Positions 50,187 to 59,415 of a DNA stretch of 64,000 bases are shown piece by piece. The notes beneath the pieces were generated by a model. The model was not told where the DNA came from. It saw nothing but the letters and a program-made list of their open reading frames with translations, and made no database searches. The DNA comes from MFD04716-140 sp963703125 (lineage in GTDB: Bacteria > Bacteroidota > Bacteroidia > Flavobacteriales > Flavobacteriaceae): NCBI GenBank assembly GCA_963703125.1, contig OY969790.1, forward strand, positions 186,001 to 250,000. Direction: 5' to 3'. The translations under genes and the position numbers were made by a program. Position 1 is the first letter of the stretch. The number at the start of each line of letters is the position of its first letter.

Positions 50187-50208
50187 TTCGTTAACGTTAA
50201 CGAATGTA
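50187..50208 (-). promoter_or_regulatory. LacI-type operator overlapping a probable -7 element, divergent to uxaC
   Basis: TTCGTTAACGTTAACGAA at 50187-50204 is identical to the site at 6996-7013. On the minus strand TACATTCG (50201-50208) resembles TANNTTTG and overlaps the operator, so repression would act on the DUF1080-Gfo-DUF6807-DUF1080-lacI operon. The site is 69 bp upstream of that operon's first start codon and 127 bp before the uxaC start. Confidence 0.82.
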
Positions 50209-50330
50209 AAAAATATTTTTAACTTGCGCCTAACATCATTCCGATAATTTAAGATTCAATTTTAAATACCTTTTAAAACACCAAACTTAATATTTCCTTT
50301 GCTGACCAAAAAGGTACTTTAAATCAAATT

Positions 50331-51782
50331 TTGTATTCTATTTACCAAATCAAGATAGCAACACTAGATTCTAAAAACCAAACCCCTACGAAATTGATAC
50401 AAAGTAACTTCCTCTTGGAGAACAAATTCGCAGAAGAACTTTATTATGGCCATGCCGTAAAGATGCCCATTATTGATTATCATAACCACTTGCCACCTGC
50501 CCAATTGGCAAATGATGAGGTATATGAAAACTTAACTAGGGTTTGGATCAATGGTGACCATTACAAATGGCGGGCGATGCGCACTTTGGGTATTGACGAA
50601 AATTACATTACCGGAAGGGCCTCAGATGTCGAAAAATTTAACAAATGGGCCTATACCGTCCCTTATACCATGCGCAATCCCCTATATCATTGGACGCACT
50701 TGGAGCTTGCACGATATTTCGGCATTACTGATCTCCTTAATCCCCAAACATCGGAAAAAATTTATAAAGAAACCACGGAAAAACTTAGTCTACCGGCATA
50801 TAGCAGTCGAAAGTTAATCTCAAGGATGAATGTTGAATATCTATGCACAACCGAAGATCCCACGGATAAATTAGAGCATCATCAAAAACTATCAAAAAGT
50901 GATTTTACCACTAAGGTTGGCACTGCTTTCAGGCCCGACAAATCTATTCTTATTGGTTCCGATACGTATAATGATTACATAGACCTTCTTGAAGAAGCCT
51001 CCGAAACAAACATAAGAACGTATGACCAACTATGTGAGGCACTCACCAATAGAGTCAAATTTTTTCATGAAAATGGATGTCGCATCTGTGATCATGGACT
51101 TGAGCGCATATATGCCGAAGACTTTGCGGATTCTGAAATACGCTCAATTTTTGAAAAGAAAAGAAACAATAAAAATATTACCATACAGGAAGCCTGCAAA
51201 TTTCAAAGTGCCATTCTCCTGTTCCTATCCGAGACCTACCATCAATATGGCTGGGTGCAACAATTTCATTTAGGTGCACTACGAAATAATAATAGTAGAA
51301 TGCTCAGAATCCTTGGACCCGATACGGGTTGGGATTCCATTGGTGATTTTAATCAGGCTGAAAGTTTATCAAAATTCTTGAATACACTTGATACCAAAGA
51401 TAGATTGACAAGAACCATTGTTTATAATGTTAACCCGTCCTTTAACGCCGTAATGGCAACCATGATCGGTAATTTCAACGATGGAAGCGTTAAAGGGAAG
51501 GTACAGTGGGGGTCTGCCTGGTGGTTTCTAGATCAAAAGGATGGCATGACCGATCAACTTAATATATTGTCAAATATGGGGCTGCTAAGCTGTTTCGTGG
51601 GGATGCTAACCGATTCTCGAAGTTTTCTCTCCTTCCCTAGACATGAGTACTTCAGAAGAATTCTTTGCAATCTTTTCGGAACTGAAATTCAAAAAGGGGA
51701 ACTCCCCAATGATATCGGTTGGATCGGCAAACTTGTAGAGGACATCTGTTACTATAATGCAAAAGAATACTTTCGTTTATAA
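50331..51782 (+). CDS. uxaC: uronate (glucuronate/galacturonate) isomerase
   Basis: A 483-residue enzyme converting D-glucuronate to D-fructuronate or D-galacturonate to D-tagaturonate in the cytoplasm. Family marks: FLLENKFAEELYYGHAVKMP, then the metal-binding YHNHLPPAQLA, and the C-terminal RHEYFRRILCNLFGTE. No ATG lies upstream of the conserved part; TTG at 50331 is the first start, and TTG at 50394 is the alternative nearer to the family N-terminus. It is divergent from the DUF1080 operon and shares the LacI-type operator, tying the locus to uronic acids. Confidence 0.92.
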   Translation: MYSIYQIKIATLDSKNQTPTKLIQSNFLLENKFAEELYYGHAVKMPIIDYHNHLPPAQLANDEVYENLTRVWINGDHYKWRAMRTLGIDENYITGRASDVEKFNKWAYTVPYTMRNPLYHWTHLELARYFGITDLLNPQTSEKIYKETTEKLSLPAYSSRKLISRMNVEYLCTTEDPTDKLEHHQKLSKSDFTTKVGTAFRPDKSILIGSDTYNDYIDLLEEASETNIRTYDQLCEALTNRVKFFHENGCRICDHGLERIYAEDFADSEIRSIFEKKRNNKNITIQEACKFQSAILLFLSETYHQYGWVQQFHLGALRNNNSRMLRILGPDTGWDSIGDFNQAESLSKFLNTLDTKDRLTRTIVYNVNPSFNAVMATMIGNFNDGSVKGKVQWGSAWWFLDQKDGMTDQLNILSNMGLLSCFVGMLTDSRSFLSFPRHEYFRRILCNLFGTEIQKGELPNDIGWIGKLVEDICYYNAKEYFRL

Positions 51783-51801
51783 AATTTAATTAAAAGGGTA
51801 T

Positions 51802-51809
51802 TATATTTG
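51802..51809 (+). promoter_or_regulatory. tRNA-Leu promoter, -7 element
   Basis: TATATTTG matches the TANNTTTG consensus and ends 16 bp before the tRNA, placing the start at about 51816. The -33 side is only AT-rich. Confidence 0.6.
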
Positions 51810-51825
51810 CCATCCGAACCCAATG

Positions 51826-51909
51826 GCCCACGTGGTGAAATTGGTAGACACGCCACCTTGAGGGGGTGGTGTCCTTTCGGATGTGCTAGTTCGAATCTAG
51901 TCGTGGGCA
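51826..51909 (+). tRNA. tRNA-Leu (GAG)
   Basis: An 84-nt class II tRNA with acceptor GCCCACG pairing CGTGGGC, D arm with AAATTGGTAGACACG, anticodon loop TTGAGGG (GAG), a long variable arm (GTCCTTTCGGAT) and T arm with TAGTTCGAATCTA. CCA is not encoded. Confidence 0.95.
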
Positions 51910-51912
51910 CCT

Positions 51913-51942
51913 AAAGCCAAGCATTAGCTTGGCTTTTTTTAC
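51913..51942 (+). terminator. terminator after tRNA-Leu
   Basis: AAAGCCAAGC at 51913-51922 pairs with GCTTGGCTTT at 51927-51936 around ATTA, followed by more T. It lies 4 bp after the tRNA. Confidence 0.88.
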
Positions 51943-52090
51943 TCATACGGCCTATTTAGTTTCTTTATTCCCAAAATCATTTTTTAATTTGGAGGACAGT
52001 TACCTATCTGTGACGAACTTCAAATTTTAATCTTGCATCCCCAATAATCAAATATTAATTGTATTTTTGTTTAATCTTTTTTAATAATAT

Positions 52091-52993
52091 ATGAACAACG
52101 TTAAAAAACTATTCAGCATCAAGGACTTGGAAAACCTTTCTGGGATAAAAGCACATACCATACGTATCTGGGAGAAACGTTACAATTTGTTATCTCCAGA
52201 CAGGACTGATACAAATATTCGTAAATATAGCCTCGAGAGTCTTCAAAAATTGTTGAATATAACAATGTTGTATAATAATGGCTATAAAATATCTAAAATA
52301 GCCCACCTTTCTGAAAATGAAATACCCCTGGCCGTGCAGAATTTGACCAAGGGAAATGGCCCAACGAGCCAAGCTGTCAATGCTTTCAAAATGGCCATGG
52401 TCAACTTTGATTCAAAGGCATTTTATGATACTTATGATACTTTATTGGAGGAGCATTCGTTTCGAGCTGTTTTCTTTGAGATTTTCATTCCCCTATTAAA
52501 TGAATTGGGCCTTCTTTGGCAGACTGATTCCATTTCTCCCGTTAACGAACATTTTATTACAGGATTAATTAAGCAAAAAATAATCTTGAATATTGAAAAA
52601 GTCAGACCGAGCATTCTGTCCAAAATGAATAAACCCTATGTGCTTTATCTACCTGAAAATGAAATACATGAAATTGGCCTGCTATACCTCAACTATGAAA
52701 TAATTAGCAGTGGCCATCAGTCTATTTATTTGGGGCAGACCGTCCCTCTCGAGAATCTAAGAGATTTAATGAAACGCTTTCCAGAAGCAATTTTCATATC
52801 CTACTTTACAATTGTTCCCACTCAGGATAGCATAAATTCCTATATACATGATTTTGGCACTATGGCCAAAGAAGAAGGTTCAGAAGCCAAATTATGGCTT
52901 TTGGGTAGCCAAACCCAATATTTGGAAAATCAAAAATTACCCAGTTTTATGAGGACATTTCACTCTATTGAACAAGTCACCAATCAATTATAA
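52091..52993 (+). CDS. CarH/LitR-like MerR regulator with B12-binding domain
   Basis: A 300-residue protein: MerR helix-turn-helix at residues 7-75 (FSIKDLENLSGIKAHTIRIW), a four-helix bundle with the CarH motif Wx9EH (Trp143, Glu153-His154), and a cobalamin domain with ExHxxG (Glu191, His193, Gly196), where His is the lower ligand to cobalt. CarH uses adenosylcobalamin as a light switch and represses carotenoid genes in the dark. The carotenoid genes crtI, crtB and crtZ start 24 bp downstream, so autoregulation and control of that cluster are likely. TATTTTTG at 52062-52069 may be its -7 box. Confidence 0.88.
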   Translation: MNNVKKLFSIKDLENLSGIKAHTIRIWEKRYNLLSPDRTDTNIRKYSLESLQKLLNITMLYNNGYKISKIAHLSENEIPLAVQNLTKGNGPTSQAVNAFKMAMVNFDSKAFYDTYDTLLEEHSFRAVFFEIFIPLLNELGLLWQTDSISPVNEHFITGLIKQKIILNIEKVRPSILSKMNKPYVLYLPENEIHEIGLLYLNYEIISSGHQSIYLGQTVPLENLRDLMKRFPEAIFISYFTIVPTQDSINSYIHDFGTMAKEEGSEAKLWLLGSQTQYLENQKLPSFMRTFHSIEQVTNQL

Positions 52994-53017
52994 AATAGTA
53001 CCGCTAAATTTCAATTA

Positions 53018-54474
53018 ATGCTAAAAAAAGTAGCCATCATTGGATCTGGATTTTCTGCCCTATCAGCATCTTGCTATTTGGCAAAACTAGGGTATGATGT
53101 TACTATTTATGAAAAAAACAATACAGTTGGCGGAAGGGCAAGGCAATTCCTCAAGGACGGATTCACTTTTGATATGGGCCCGAGCTGGTATTGGATGCCC
53201 GATATCTTTGATCGGTTTTTTGCTGATTTTGGTAAAAAAACATCGGACTTTTATACATTGGATAAATTAAGTCCGGCGTATAAAATATTTTTTGAAGAAG
53301 GTGAAATCACAATTGGTGATACCTTGGACAAAATATGCTCAGAATTCGAAAGTATTGAAAAAGGAAGTTCTGATTCATTACTAAAGTTCATTGCACAAGC
53401 AAAGGAAAACTATGACATAGCCATTCACAAGATTGTCCTGAAACCCGGTCTTTCACCCTTAGAATTGATTACCAAGGAAACTATTTTAAAGATTGATCAG
53501 TTTTTCAAATCGATAAGCGGAGAAGTTCGAAAAAATTTTAAAAATCCAAAGCTCATATCAACTTTGGAGTTTCCTGTTTTATTTTTGGGAGCAAAGCCTT
53601 CGAAGACCCCAGCATTTTATAGCTTTATGAACTATGCCGATTTTGGAATGGGCACTTGGCATCCCAGAGGTGGAATGCACCAGATCGTGAAGGCCATTGA
53701 AAACTTGGCTCAAGAACTGGGCGTAAAAATCATTACAGGTGCAGTTGTGGATAAAATTAGTGTCGTAGCAGGGAAAGCAGTTGGTATGACCATCAATGGT
53801 AATGATATTGATACGGATGTAATCCTTAGTGGAGCGGACTATCATCATACTGAAAGCTTACTTAGTAAAGAACACCGTCAATATTCAATTACTTACTGGA
53901 ATAACAGGACTTTTGCGCCCTCGTGCTTATTATTTTATGTGGGATTTAATAAAAAATTGAAAAATATAGGGCACCACAACCTTTTTTTTGATGCTGACTT
54001 TGAAGCCCACACGCAACAAATTTATGATGCTCCCAAATGGCCCACAAACCCGTTGTTTTATGCAAATTTTCCATCCATAACGGATCCAACTATGGCTCCC
54101 GAAGGTAAAGAAAATGGTTTTTTCTTGGTGCCATTGGCACCAGGACTTGATGATAATCCCCACATCAGAAATAAATATTTTGATATAATCATGGCAAGAT
54201 TTGAACAAAAAACCAATCAATCTTTAACGGAAAACATTTTGTTCAAAGAGTCATTTTGTGTCCGCGATTTCAAAGAACAATACAATTCTTTCAAGGGCAA
54301 TGCATATGGTTTGGCAAATACGCTTAATCAAACGGCCTTTCTAAGACCCAATTTAAAAAGTAAAAAAATAAAGAGTTTATATTTTACTGGTCAACTAACG
54401 GTTCGGGACCGGGTGTTCCACCAGCTTTAATATCCGGAAAATTGGTTTCCCAACTTATTGCCCAATATAATTGA
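53018..54474 (+). pseudogene. crtI: phytoene desaturase CrtI, one-base frameshift near the 3' end
   Basis: The FAD-dependent desaturase is intact for about 460 codons: dinucleotide fold VAIIGSGFSALSASCYLAKL, GGRARQFL, and the family block LYFTGQLTV. At 54401-54405 the read frame goes off and stops at 54430. Adding one C (GTT-CCG-GGA-CCG) restores PGPGVPPALISGKLVSQLIA, the C-terminus of the family, and a stop at 54472-54474, 9 bp before crtB. The lost part contributes to the FAD site, so a true mutation would probably abolish pigment. Sequencing error is a fair alternative. Confidence 0.88.
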
Positions 54475-54483
54475 CTTTAATCT

Positions 54484-55323
54484 ATGAAAGCTATTTTCGA
54501 CCATGTTTCGTTTGCATCTAGTAAGATAGTTACAGAATCTTATAGTACTTCATTTTCATTGGCTACTAAGATGTTGGGAATCTCAATTCGGCAGCACATC
54601 TATAATATCTATGGTTTCGTGCGTTTTGCGGATGAAATTGTAGATACCTTCCACGACTATGACAAAGAAACTTTGTTCAATTCATTCGAAGAGGAATTAT
54701 TTAACTCCCTAACACATAGAATAAGTTTAAATCCTATTTTAAATTCCTTTCAACATACTTTTCATAAGTATAATATTCCCATGCATTTAGTGACTTCCTT
54801 TATGAAGAGTATGAGAATGGACCTTACCAAAACGTGCTATCATTCAGATCAAGAATATAGGGATTACATATATGGCTCGGCAGATGTTGTGGGCTTAATG
54901 TGCCTAAAAGTCTTTGTCAAAGGCAATGATGAAAAATACGAAACTTTAAAGGAGTCGGCAATGGCCCTTGGTTCGGCATTTCAAAAAGTTAATTTTTTAA
55001 GGGATCTGAAGGAAGATTATGAGGCCTTAAATAGAAGTTATTTTCCAAATGTAAATCTTAAGGATTTGGATGAAGAATCAAAAGTTCATATAATTAAGGA
55101 GATAAAGAGAGATTTTAAACTTGGGTATTCTGGTATTTTAAATCTACCTAGTGAATCTAAATTTGGGGTATATACCGCATACATGTATTACTATAGATTA
55201 TTGCGAAAAATGGAATTTATTCCATCACAAGAAATCAGGTGCGCTCGAATTCGCGTTCCCAATTATGAGAAATTTGGGATTTTGGCCAAATCATATGTGA
55301 ACTACAAACTAAATTTGGTTTAA
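54484..55323 (+). CDS. crtB: phytoene synthase CrtB
   Basis: A 279-residue prenyl synthase that joins two geranylgeranyl diphosphates to phytoene. Both Asp-rich motifs are present: FADEIVDTFHD (about residues 56-66) and NFLRDLKEDYEAL (about 178-190), which bind the diphosphates through magnesium. Length is normal. The ATG is 9 bp after the restored crtI stop and 1 bp separates its stop from crtZ, so the cluster is one operon. Confidence 0.93.
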   Translation: MKAIFDHVSFASSKIVTESYSTSFSLATKMLGISIRQHIYNIYGFVRFADEIVDTFHDYDKETLFNSFEEELFNSLTHRISLNPILNSFQHTFHKYNIPMHLVTSFMKSMRMDLTKTCYHSDQEYRDYIYGSADVVGLMCLKVFVKGNDEKYETLKESAMALGSAFQKVNFLRDLKEDYEALNRSYFPNVNLKDLDEESKVHIIKEIKRDFKLGYSGILNLPSESKFGVYTAYMYYYRLLRKMEFIPSQEIRCARIRVPNYEKFGILAKSYVNYKLNLV

Positions 55324-55324
55324 T

Positions 55325-55774
55325 ATGAAAACATTGACTTGGATACTGATCTTCTTTGGAACTTTTGCAATAATGGAATTCATGGCCTGGTTTACCCATA
55401 AATATATTATGCATGGATTTTTATGGACCCTTCATAAGGACCATCATAAAAAAGGCCATGATTCCTGGTTTGAAAGAAATGACATCTTTTTTGTTTTCTA
55501 TGCAATAGTGAGTATGATATTCTATTATTTTGCCGCACAAACAAATTTCTGGTATGGTTGGCCCATTGGCCTAGGAATTACGGCATATGGTCTCGCCTAT
55601 TTTACGGTGCACGATATATTCATACACCAACGCTTCAAGATATTAAGAAAAGCTGACAATTGGTACGCAAAAGGCATTCAGCGTGCCCATAAAATGCACC
55701 ACAAACATTTAGAAAAAGAAGATGGCGAATGTTTTGGAATGTTATTTGTTCCTTTTAAGTACTTCAAAAAGTAA
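55325..55774 (+). CDS. crtZ: beta-carotene hydroxylase CrtZ
   Basis: A 149-residue membrane di-iron hydroxylase with three or four helices. His clusters are HKYIMHG, HKDHHKKGHD, HDIFIHQ and HKMHHKHLEKEDGECFG, the standard set for CrtZ. It puts OH groups on the beta rings of beta-carotene to form zeaxanthin. A lycopene cyclase and a GGPP synthase are not in the window. It ends 7 bp from the convergent TlpA gene. Confidence 0.92.
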   Translation: MKTLTWILIFFGTFAIMEFMAWFTHKYIMHGFLWTLHKDHHKKGHDSWFERNDIFFVFYAIVSMIFYYFAAQTNFWYGWPIGLGITAYGLAYFTVHDIFIHQRFKILRKADNWYAKGIQRAHKMHHKHLEKEDGECFGMLFVPFKYFKK

Positions 55775-55781
55775 GTGCTTT

Positions 55782-56345
55782 TTACTCCTGTAAAAGTCGA
55801 TCCAAAAGTTTATGAATCTCTTCCTTGTTCCAGTCCATGGACTCGGTACTGGCAAGTTCAATAACACCCATTTTATCCAAGATGAAAGTGGTGGGATACG
55901 TTCTTGAAAAAAAGAGGCCAGGAACCGAACTCTCGGAATAGAAAACTGGCAAATTAAATCCTCTCTTGTCAAAAAGATTTTCCACTTTTTTTTCATCGTC
56001 CTCGGCTAGGAACAAAAAAGCGACCTTTTCACCGTAAACATCGTAAAGTGACTGGAAACTGGGCATTTCTTTAATGCACGGGCCGCACCATGTTGCCCAA
56101 AAGTTCAACACTATTACTTTTCCCTTGAATTGATCAAAACGCAGCGCATTGCCGTTTCGATCGCTTAATTTCCACTCATACGCTTCATCACTCAATACAT
56201 CCCCGCTACGCGATGCAACAGTTTTTGTATTGACAAGACCCCGTGCATAGTTCTTGATATAACGACCCATCGGGGAGATCAACATTATGATTCCCCCCAA
56301 TAGTGCGACCGCAATGAGTATTCTAATCCTTTTTGATATGATCAT
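55782..56345 (-). CDS. TlpA-like thiol-disulfide oxidoreductase
   Basis: A 187-residue periplasmic thioredoxin-fold protein anchored by one N-terminal helix (RILIAVALLGGIIMLISP). The active site is FWATWCGPCIKEMPSF with the CxxC pair, and the cis-Pro region is FSRTYPTTFILDKMG. It should reduce disulfides in periplasmic partners, for example in cytochrome c maturation. Its ATG overlaps the stop of the paralogue upstream by one base, so the two are translationally coupled. Confidence 0.9.
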   Translation of the reverse strand: MIISKRIRILIAVALLGGIIMLISPMGRYIKNYARGLVNTKTVASRSGDVLSDEAYEWKLSDRNGNALRFDQFKGKVIVLNFWATWCGPCIKEMPSFQSLYDVYGEKVAFLFLAEDDEKKVENLFDKRGFNLPVFYSESSVPGLFFSRTYPTTFILDKMGVIELASTESMDWNKEEIHKLLDRLLQE

Positions 56346-56905
56346 TACTTTTTGATAAGTTCATCAATAAATCCCATTACCTTGGCATTGTCCCAATCAC
56401 AAATATCATTTTGGTGTATGGTGATATATCCTTCTTTGTCTAACAAATATGAACCCGGTGGTTTCAATAATTTTATAGGACTTCTTTCCCCAATAATTTG
56501 GTAGGTAATTGGAAAAGTAAAGCCATTCTTTGACATAACTTCTTCTGGATCCTCCCGCTCCTCGTCGGTAATTATATAGAAATCAATCTCTTTTCCATAT
56601 TTTTCATACAATTCCTGAAAATCATGCAATTGTGCCATTGAAGGAACATTCCAAGAAGCCCAAAAGCTTATCACCACTACTTTGCCCCTTGATCTTTCAA
56701 AGTTTATATAGTTCCAATCCCTATCTTTTAGGCGCCAGTTGTAATCTTCAATTTTTCCGCGATTCTCGGGTGCAATTACGCTTGGTTCAACGGCAAAAAT
56801 TCGGTTTAAAGAGACTTTACAGAAGTGCCCCAAAGGAGTTATAAAAAAGGAAAGCACAAAAAATATGAGCAGTAGATTAAGGGTTGTCTTTCTTGTAATT
56901 TTCAT
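56345..56905 (-). CDS. TlpA-like thioredoxin-fold protein lacking CxxC
   Basis: A 186-residue paralogue of the downstream TlpA protein, with the same layout (N-terminal helix, DYNWRLKDRDWNYINFERSRG, fold, KPPGSYLLDKEGY). The active-site stretch reads SFWASWNVPSMAQLHDF, so both Cys of CxxC are replaced by Asn and Ser. It cannot run a dithiol reaction; it may bind partners or act as a regulator of its paralogue. The gene is otherwise intact, so this is not random decay. Confidence 0.85.
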   Translation of the reverse strand: MKITRKTTLNLLLIFFVLSFFITPLGHFCKVSLNRIFAVEPSVIAPENRGKIEDYNWRLKDRDWNYINFERSRGKVVVISFWASWNVPSMAQLHDFQELYEKYGKEIDFYIITDEEREDPEEVMSKNGFTFPITYQIIGERSPIKLLKPPGSYLLDKEGYITIHQNDICDWDNAKVMGFIDELIKK

Positions 56906-56926
56906 TTATTGGGGTTTCGTCAAAAC

Positions 56927-56958
56927 TAAAAAAACTCCTGATAATAATCAGGAGTTTT
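56927..56958 (-). terminator. terminator downstream of aconitase
   Basis: AAAACTCCTGAT at 56931-56942 pairs with ATCAGGAGTTTT at 56947-56958 around AATA; on the minus strand it runs into a further T stretch. It lies 23 bp after the aconitase stop. Confidence 0.87.
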
Positions 56959-56980
56959 CATTAACTATTTATTTCATACA

Positions 56981-59248
56981 TCAAGCAGCATTTTCCCGCT
57001 TTATAACATTCAATGCCGATCCTTCTTTGAACCAACCTATTTGTGAATCATTATATGTATGGTTTACTTTAATTACATCCTTCTTTCCATTTGAATGTAC
57101 TAATTCAATGGTAAGCGGTTTACCGGGGGCAAATTGGGCAATGTCAATAAAATTGAAAGTATCATCCTCCTGAATTAGGTCATAATCACTCTCATTTGCA
57201 AATGTCAATGCCAACATCCCTTGCTTCTTTAAATTGGTCTCATGTATCCTTGCAAAAGATTTGACCAATACTGCCGCAACACCTAAATGTCTAGGCTGCA
57301 TCGCGGCATGCTCACGAGATGACCCTTCACCATAGTTATGGTCTCCTACCACGATAGACTTAATCCCAGCGGCTTTATATGCACGTTGAACATCTGGCAC
57401 ACCTCCATATGCGCCGGTAAGTTGATTCTTTACAAAATTAGTTTTCTTATTAAAAGCGTTTACCGCACCTATTAAAGTGTTATTCGCAATATTATCCAAA
57501 TGCCCACGGAAACGCAACCATGGTCCTGCCATTGAAATATGGTCAGTAGTGCATTTACCAAAAGCTTTAATTAAAAGCTTCATATCTTGCATTTGCTCAT
57601 TTGTTATGGGTAAAAATGGATCTAATAACTGTAATCTTTCCGAGGTTGGATCCACTTTTACGTTAACCCCGGACCCATCTTCATCGGGTGCTAAAAATCC
57701 GGCGTCTTCTACATCAAAACCTCTTGGCGGCAGTTCAATCCCCATTGGTTCATCTAACTTCACTTCTTGACCCTCCTCATTGATCAATGTATCCTTCATT
57801 GGGTTAAAATCCAATCGTCCTGATATGGCTATGGCCGCCACCATTTCCGGGGATCCCACAAAAGCATGGGTGTTGGGATTTCCATCGGCTCTCTTGGAAA
57901 AGTTTCGATTGAAAGAATGTACAATCGTATTCTTTTCATCCCCCTTTAAATCACTCCTATCCCACTGTCCGATACAGGGCCCACAGGCATTCGTAAATAC
58001 GGTGGCACCAAGGTCCTCGAATATTTGTAGAAGTCCATCCCGTTCCGCTGTAAAACGAATTTGCTCCGACCCTGGATTGATACCAAAGTCAGATTTTGGC
58101 TTTATTTTTTTAGTAACGGCCTGTTTCGCAATGGAAGCCGCCCTTGTTAAATCTTCGTAGGATGAATTGGTACAAGATCCGATCAATCCCCAGTCCACTT
58201 GAATGGGCCATCCATTGGCCTTGGCCTTCTCCCCTAGCTCGCCGACCGGTGTTGCCAGATCAGGAGTAAAAGGACCGTTCAAATGGGGCCGCAATTCGTC
58301 CAGGTTGATTTCGATCAATTCATCAAAATAGTTGGAAGGATCGGCATAAACTTCTGGGTCGGCAGTTAGGTGTTCTTTAACGGCGTTGGCAGCATCTGCC
58401 ACATCATTTCGTTCTGTGGCCCTAAGATAGCGTTCCATGGATTCATCATACCCAAATGTTGACGTAGTTGCCCCTACTTCGGCTCCCATGTTACAAATAG
58501 TACCTTTTCCAGTGCATGAAAGATTTTTAGCACCTTCGCCAAAGTATTCTATAATAGCTCCGGTTCCACCCTTTACTGTTAAAATGCCGGCCACTTTAAG
58601 AATTACATCTTTCGCGGATGTCCAACCTGAAATTTTTCCCGTTAGTTTTACACCTATTAGTTTGGGAAACTTAAGCTCCCAAGCCATACCGGCCATTACA
58701 TCTACGGCATCGGCACCACCTACGCCAATTGCCACCATACCAAGACCCCCGGCGTTTACGGTATGTGAATCGGTTCCGATCATCATTCCCCCCGGAAAAG
58801 CATAATTTTCCAACACCACTTGATGAATAATACCCGCACCAGGTTTCCAAAAGCCAATTCCATATTTGTTTGAAACGGATTCAAGAAAATCAAAAACTTC
58901 CTTGCTAGTGCTATTTGCAATCTTCAAATCGGCAACCGCACCACTTTTAGCTTGAATCAAATGGTCACAATGTACCGTCGTCGGAACAGCTACTTTTGAT
59001 TTCCCCGCTTGCATGAACTGGAGGAGCGCCATTTGGGCAGTTGCATCTTGACATGCAATGCGATCAGGAGCAAAGTCGACATAATCCTTACCTCTTACAA
59101 AAGCCTTGCTTGGGGTACCGTCCCATAAATGGGAATACAGAATTTTTTCTGAAAGTGTAAGAGGTCTGCCCACAATTGTGCGCGCTGTGTTTACACGCTC
59201 GGCCATGTTTGCGTATACACCCTTGATCATATCTATATCAAATGCCAT
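56981..59248 (-). CDS. aconitate hydratase
   Basis: A 755-residue TCA-cycle enzyme (citrate to isocitrate) from the ATG at 59248 (MAFDIDMIKGVYA); a longer frame to 59386 is unlikely. The [4Fe-4S] Cys are in GLIGSCTNSSYEDL and NACGPCIGQW, and the swivel domain with the catalytic Ser is NYGEGSSREHAAMQPRHLG. The sequence is of the mitochondrial-type family. Monocistronic between the terminator and the moxR gene. Confidence 0.95.
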   Translation of the reverse strand: MAFDIDMIKGVYANMAERVNTARTIVGRPLTLSEKILYSHLWDGTPSKAFVRGKDYVDFAPDRIACQDATAQMALLQFMQAGKSKVAVPTTVHCDHLIQAKSGAVADLKIANSTSKEVFDFLESVSNKYGIGFWKPGAGIIHQVVLENYAFPGGMMIGTDSHTVNAGGLGMVAIGVGGADAVDVMAGMAWELKFPKLIGVKLTGKISGWTSAKDVILKVAGILTVKGGTGAIIEYFGEGAKNLSCTGKGTICNMGAEVGATTSTFGYDESMERYLRATERNDVADAANAVKEHLTADPEVYADPSNYFDELIEINLDELRPHLNGPFTPDLATPVGELGEKAKANGWPIQVDWGLIGSCTNSSYEDLTRAASIAKQAVTKKIKPKSDFGINPGSEQIRFTAERDGLLQIFEDLGATVFTNACGPCIGQWDRSDLKGDEKNTIVHSFNRNFSKRADGNPNTHAFVGSPEMVAAIAISGRLDFNPMKDTLINEEGQEVKLDEPMGIELPPRGFDVEDAGFLAPDEDGSGVNVKVDPTSERLQLLDPFLPITNEQMQDMKLLIKAFGKCTTDHISMAGPWLRFRGHLDNIANNTLIGAVNAFNKKTNFVKNQLTGAYGGVPDVQRAYKAAGIKSIVVGDHNYGEGSSREHAAMQPRHLGVAAVLVKSFARIHETNLKKQGMLALTFANESDYDLIQEDDTFNFIDIAQFAPGKPLTIELVHSNGKKDVIKVNHTYNDSQIGWFKEGSALNVIKRENAA

Positions 59249-59415
59249 TATTATGTATTTAAGTTTAAAACAATTCCACGAAAATAAGAAAATACTAGGG
59301 GCAAATGAAATTTTTAAACTAGGATTACCATCATTTTGGTAAAATGATAAAATAGATGAGCATACACTGAGGAAGACGCTGGTCAATTCTAAAAAAGACA
59401 GGTCAAAAGGTTACT

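Noticed and set aside
52541..52549. GTTAACGAA half operator
   Set aside because: Inside the CarH-like coding region, single half site, no promoter nearby.
53018..54430. CrtI with a natural short C-terminus
   Set aside because: Inserting one base restores the conserved family C-terminus and a stop just before crtB, so the short version is a frameshift product.
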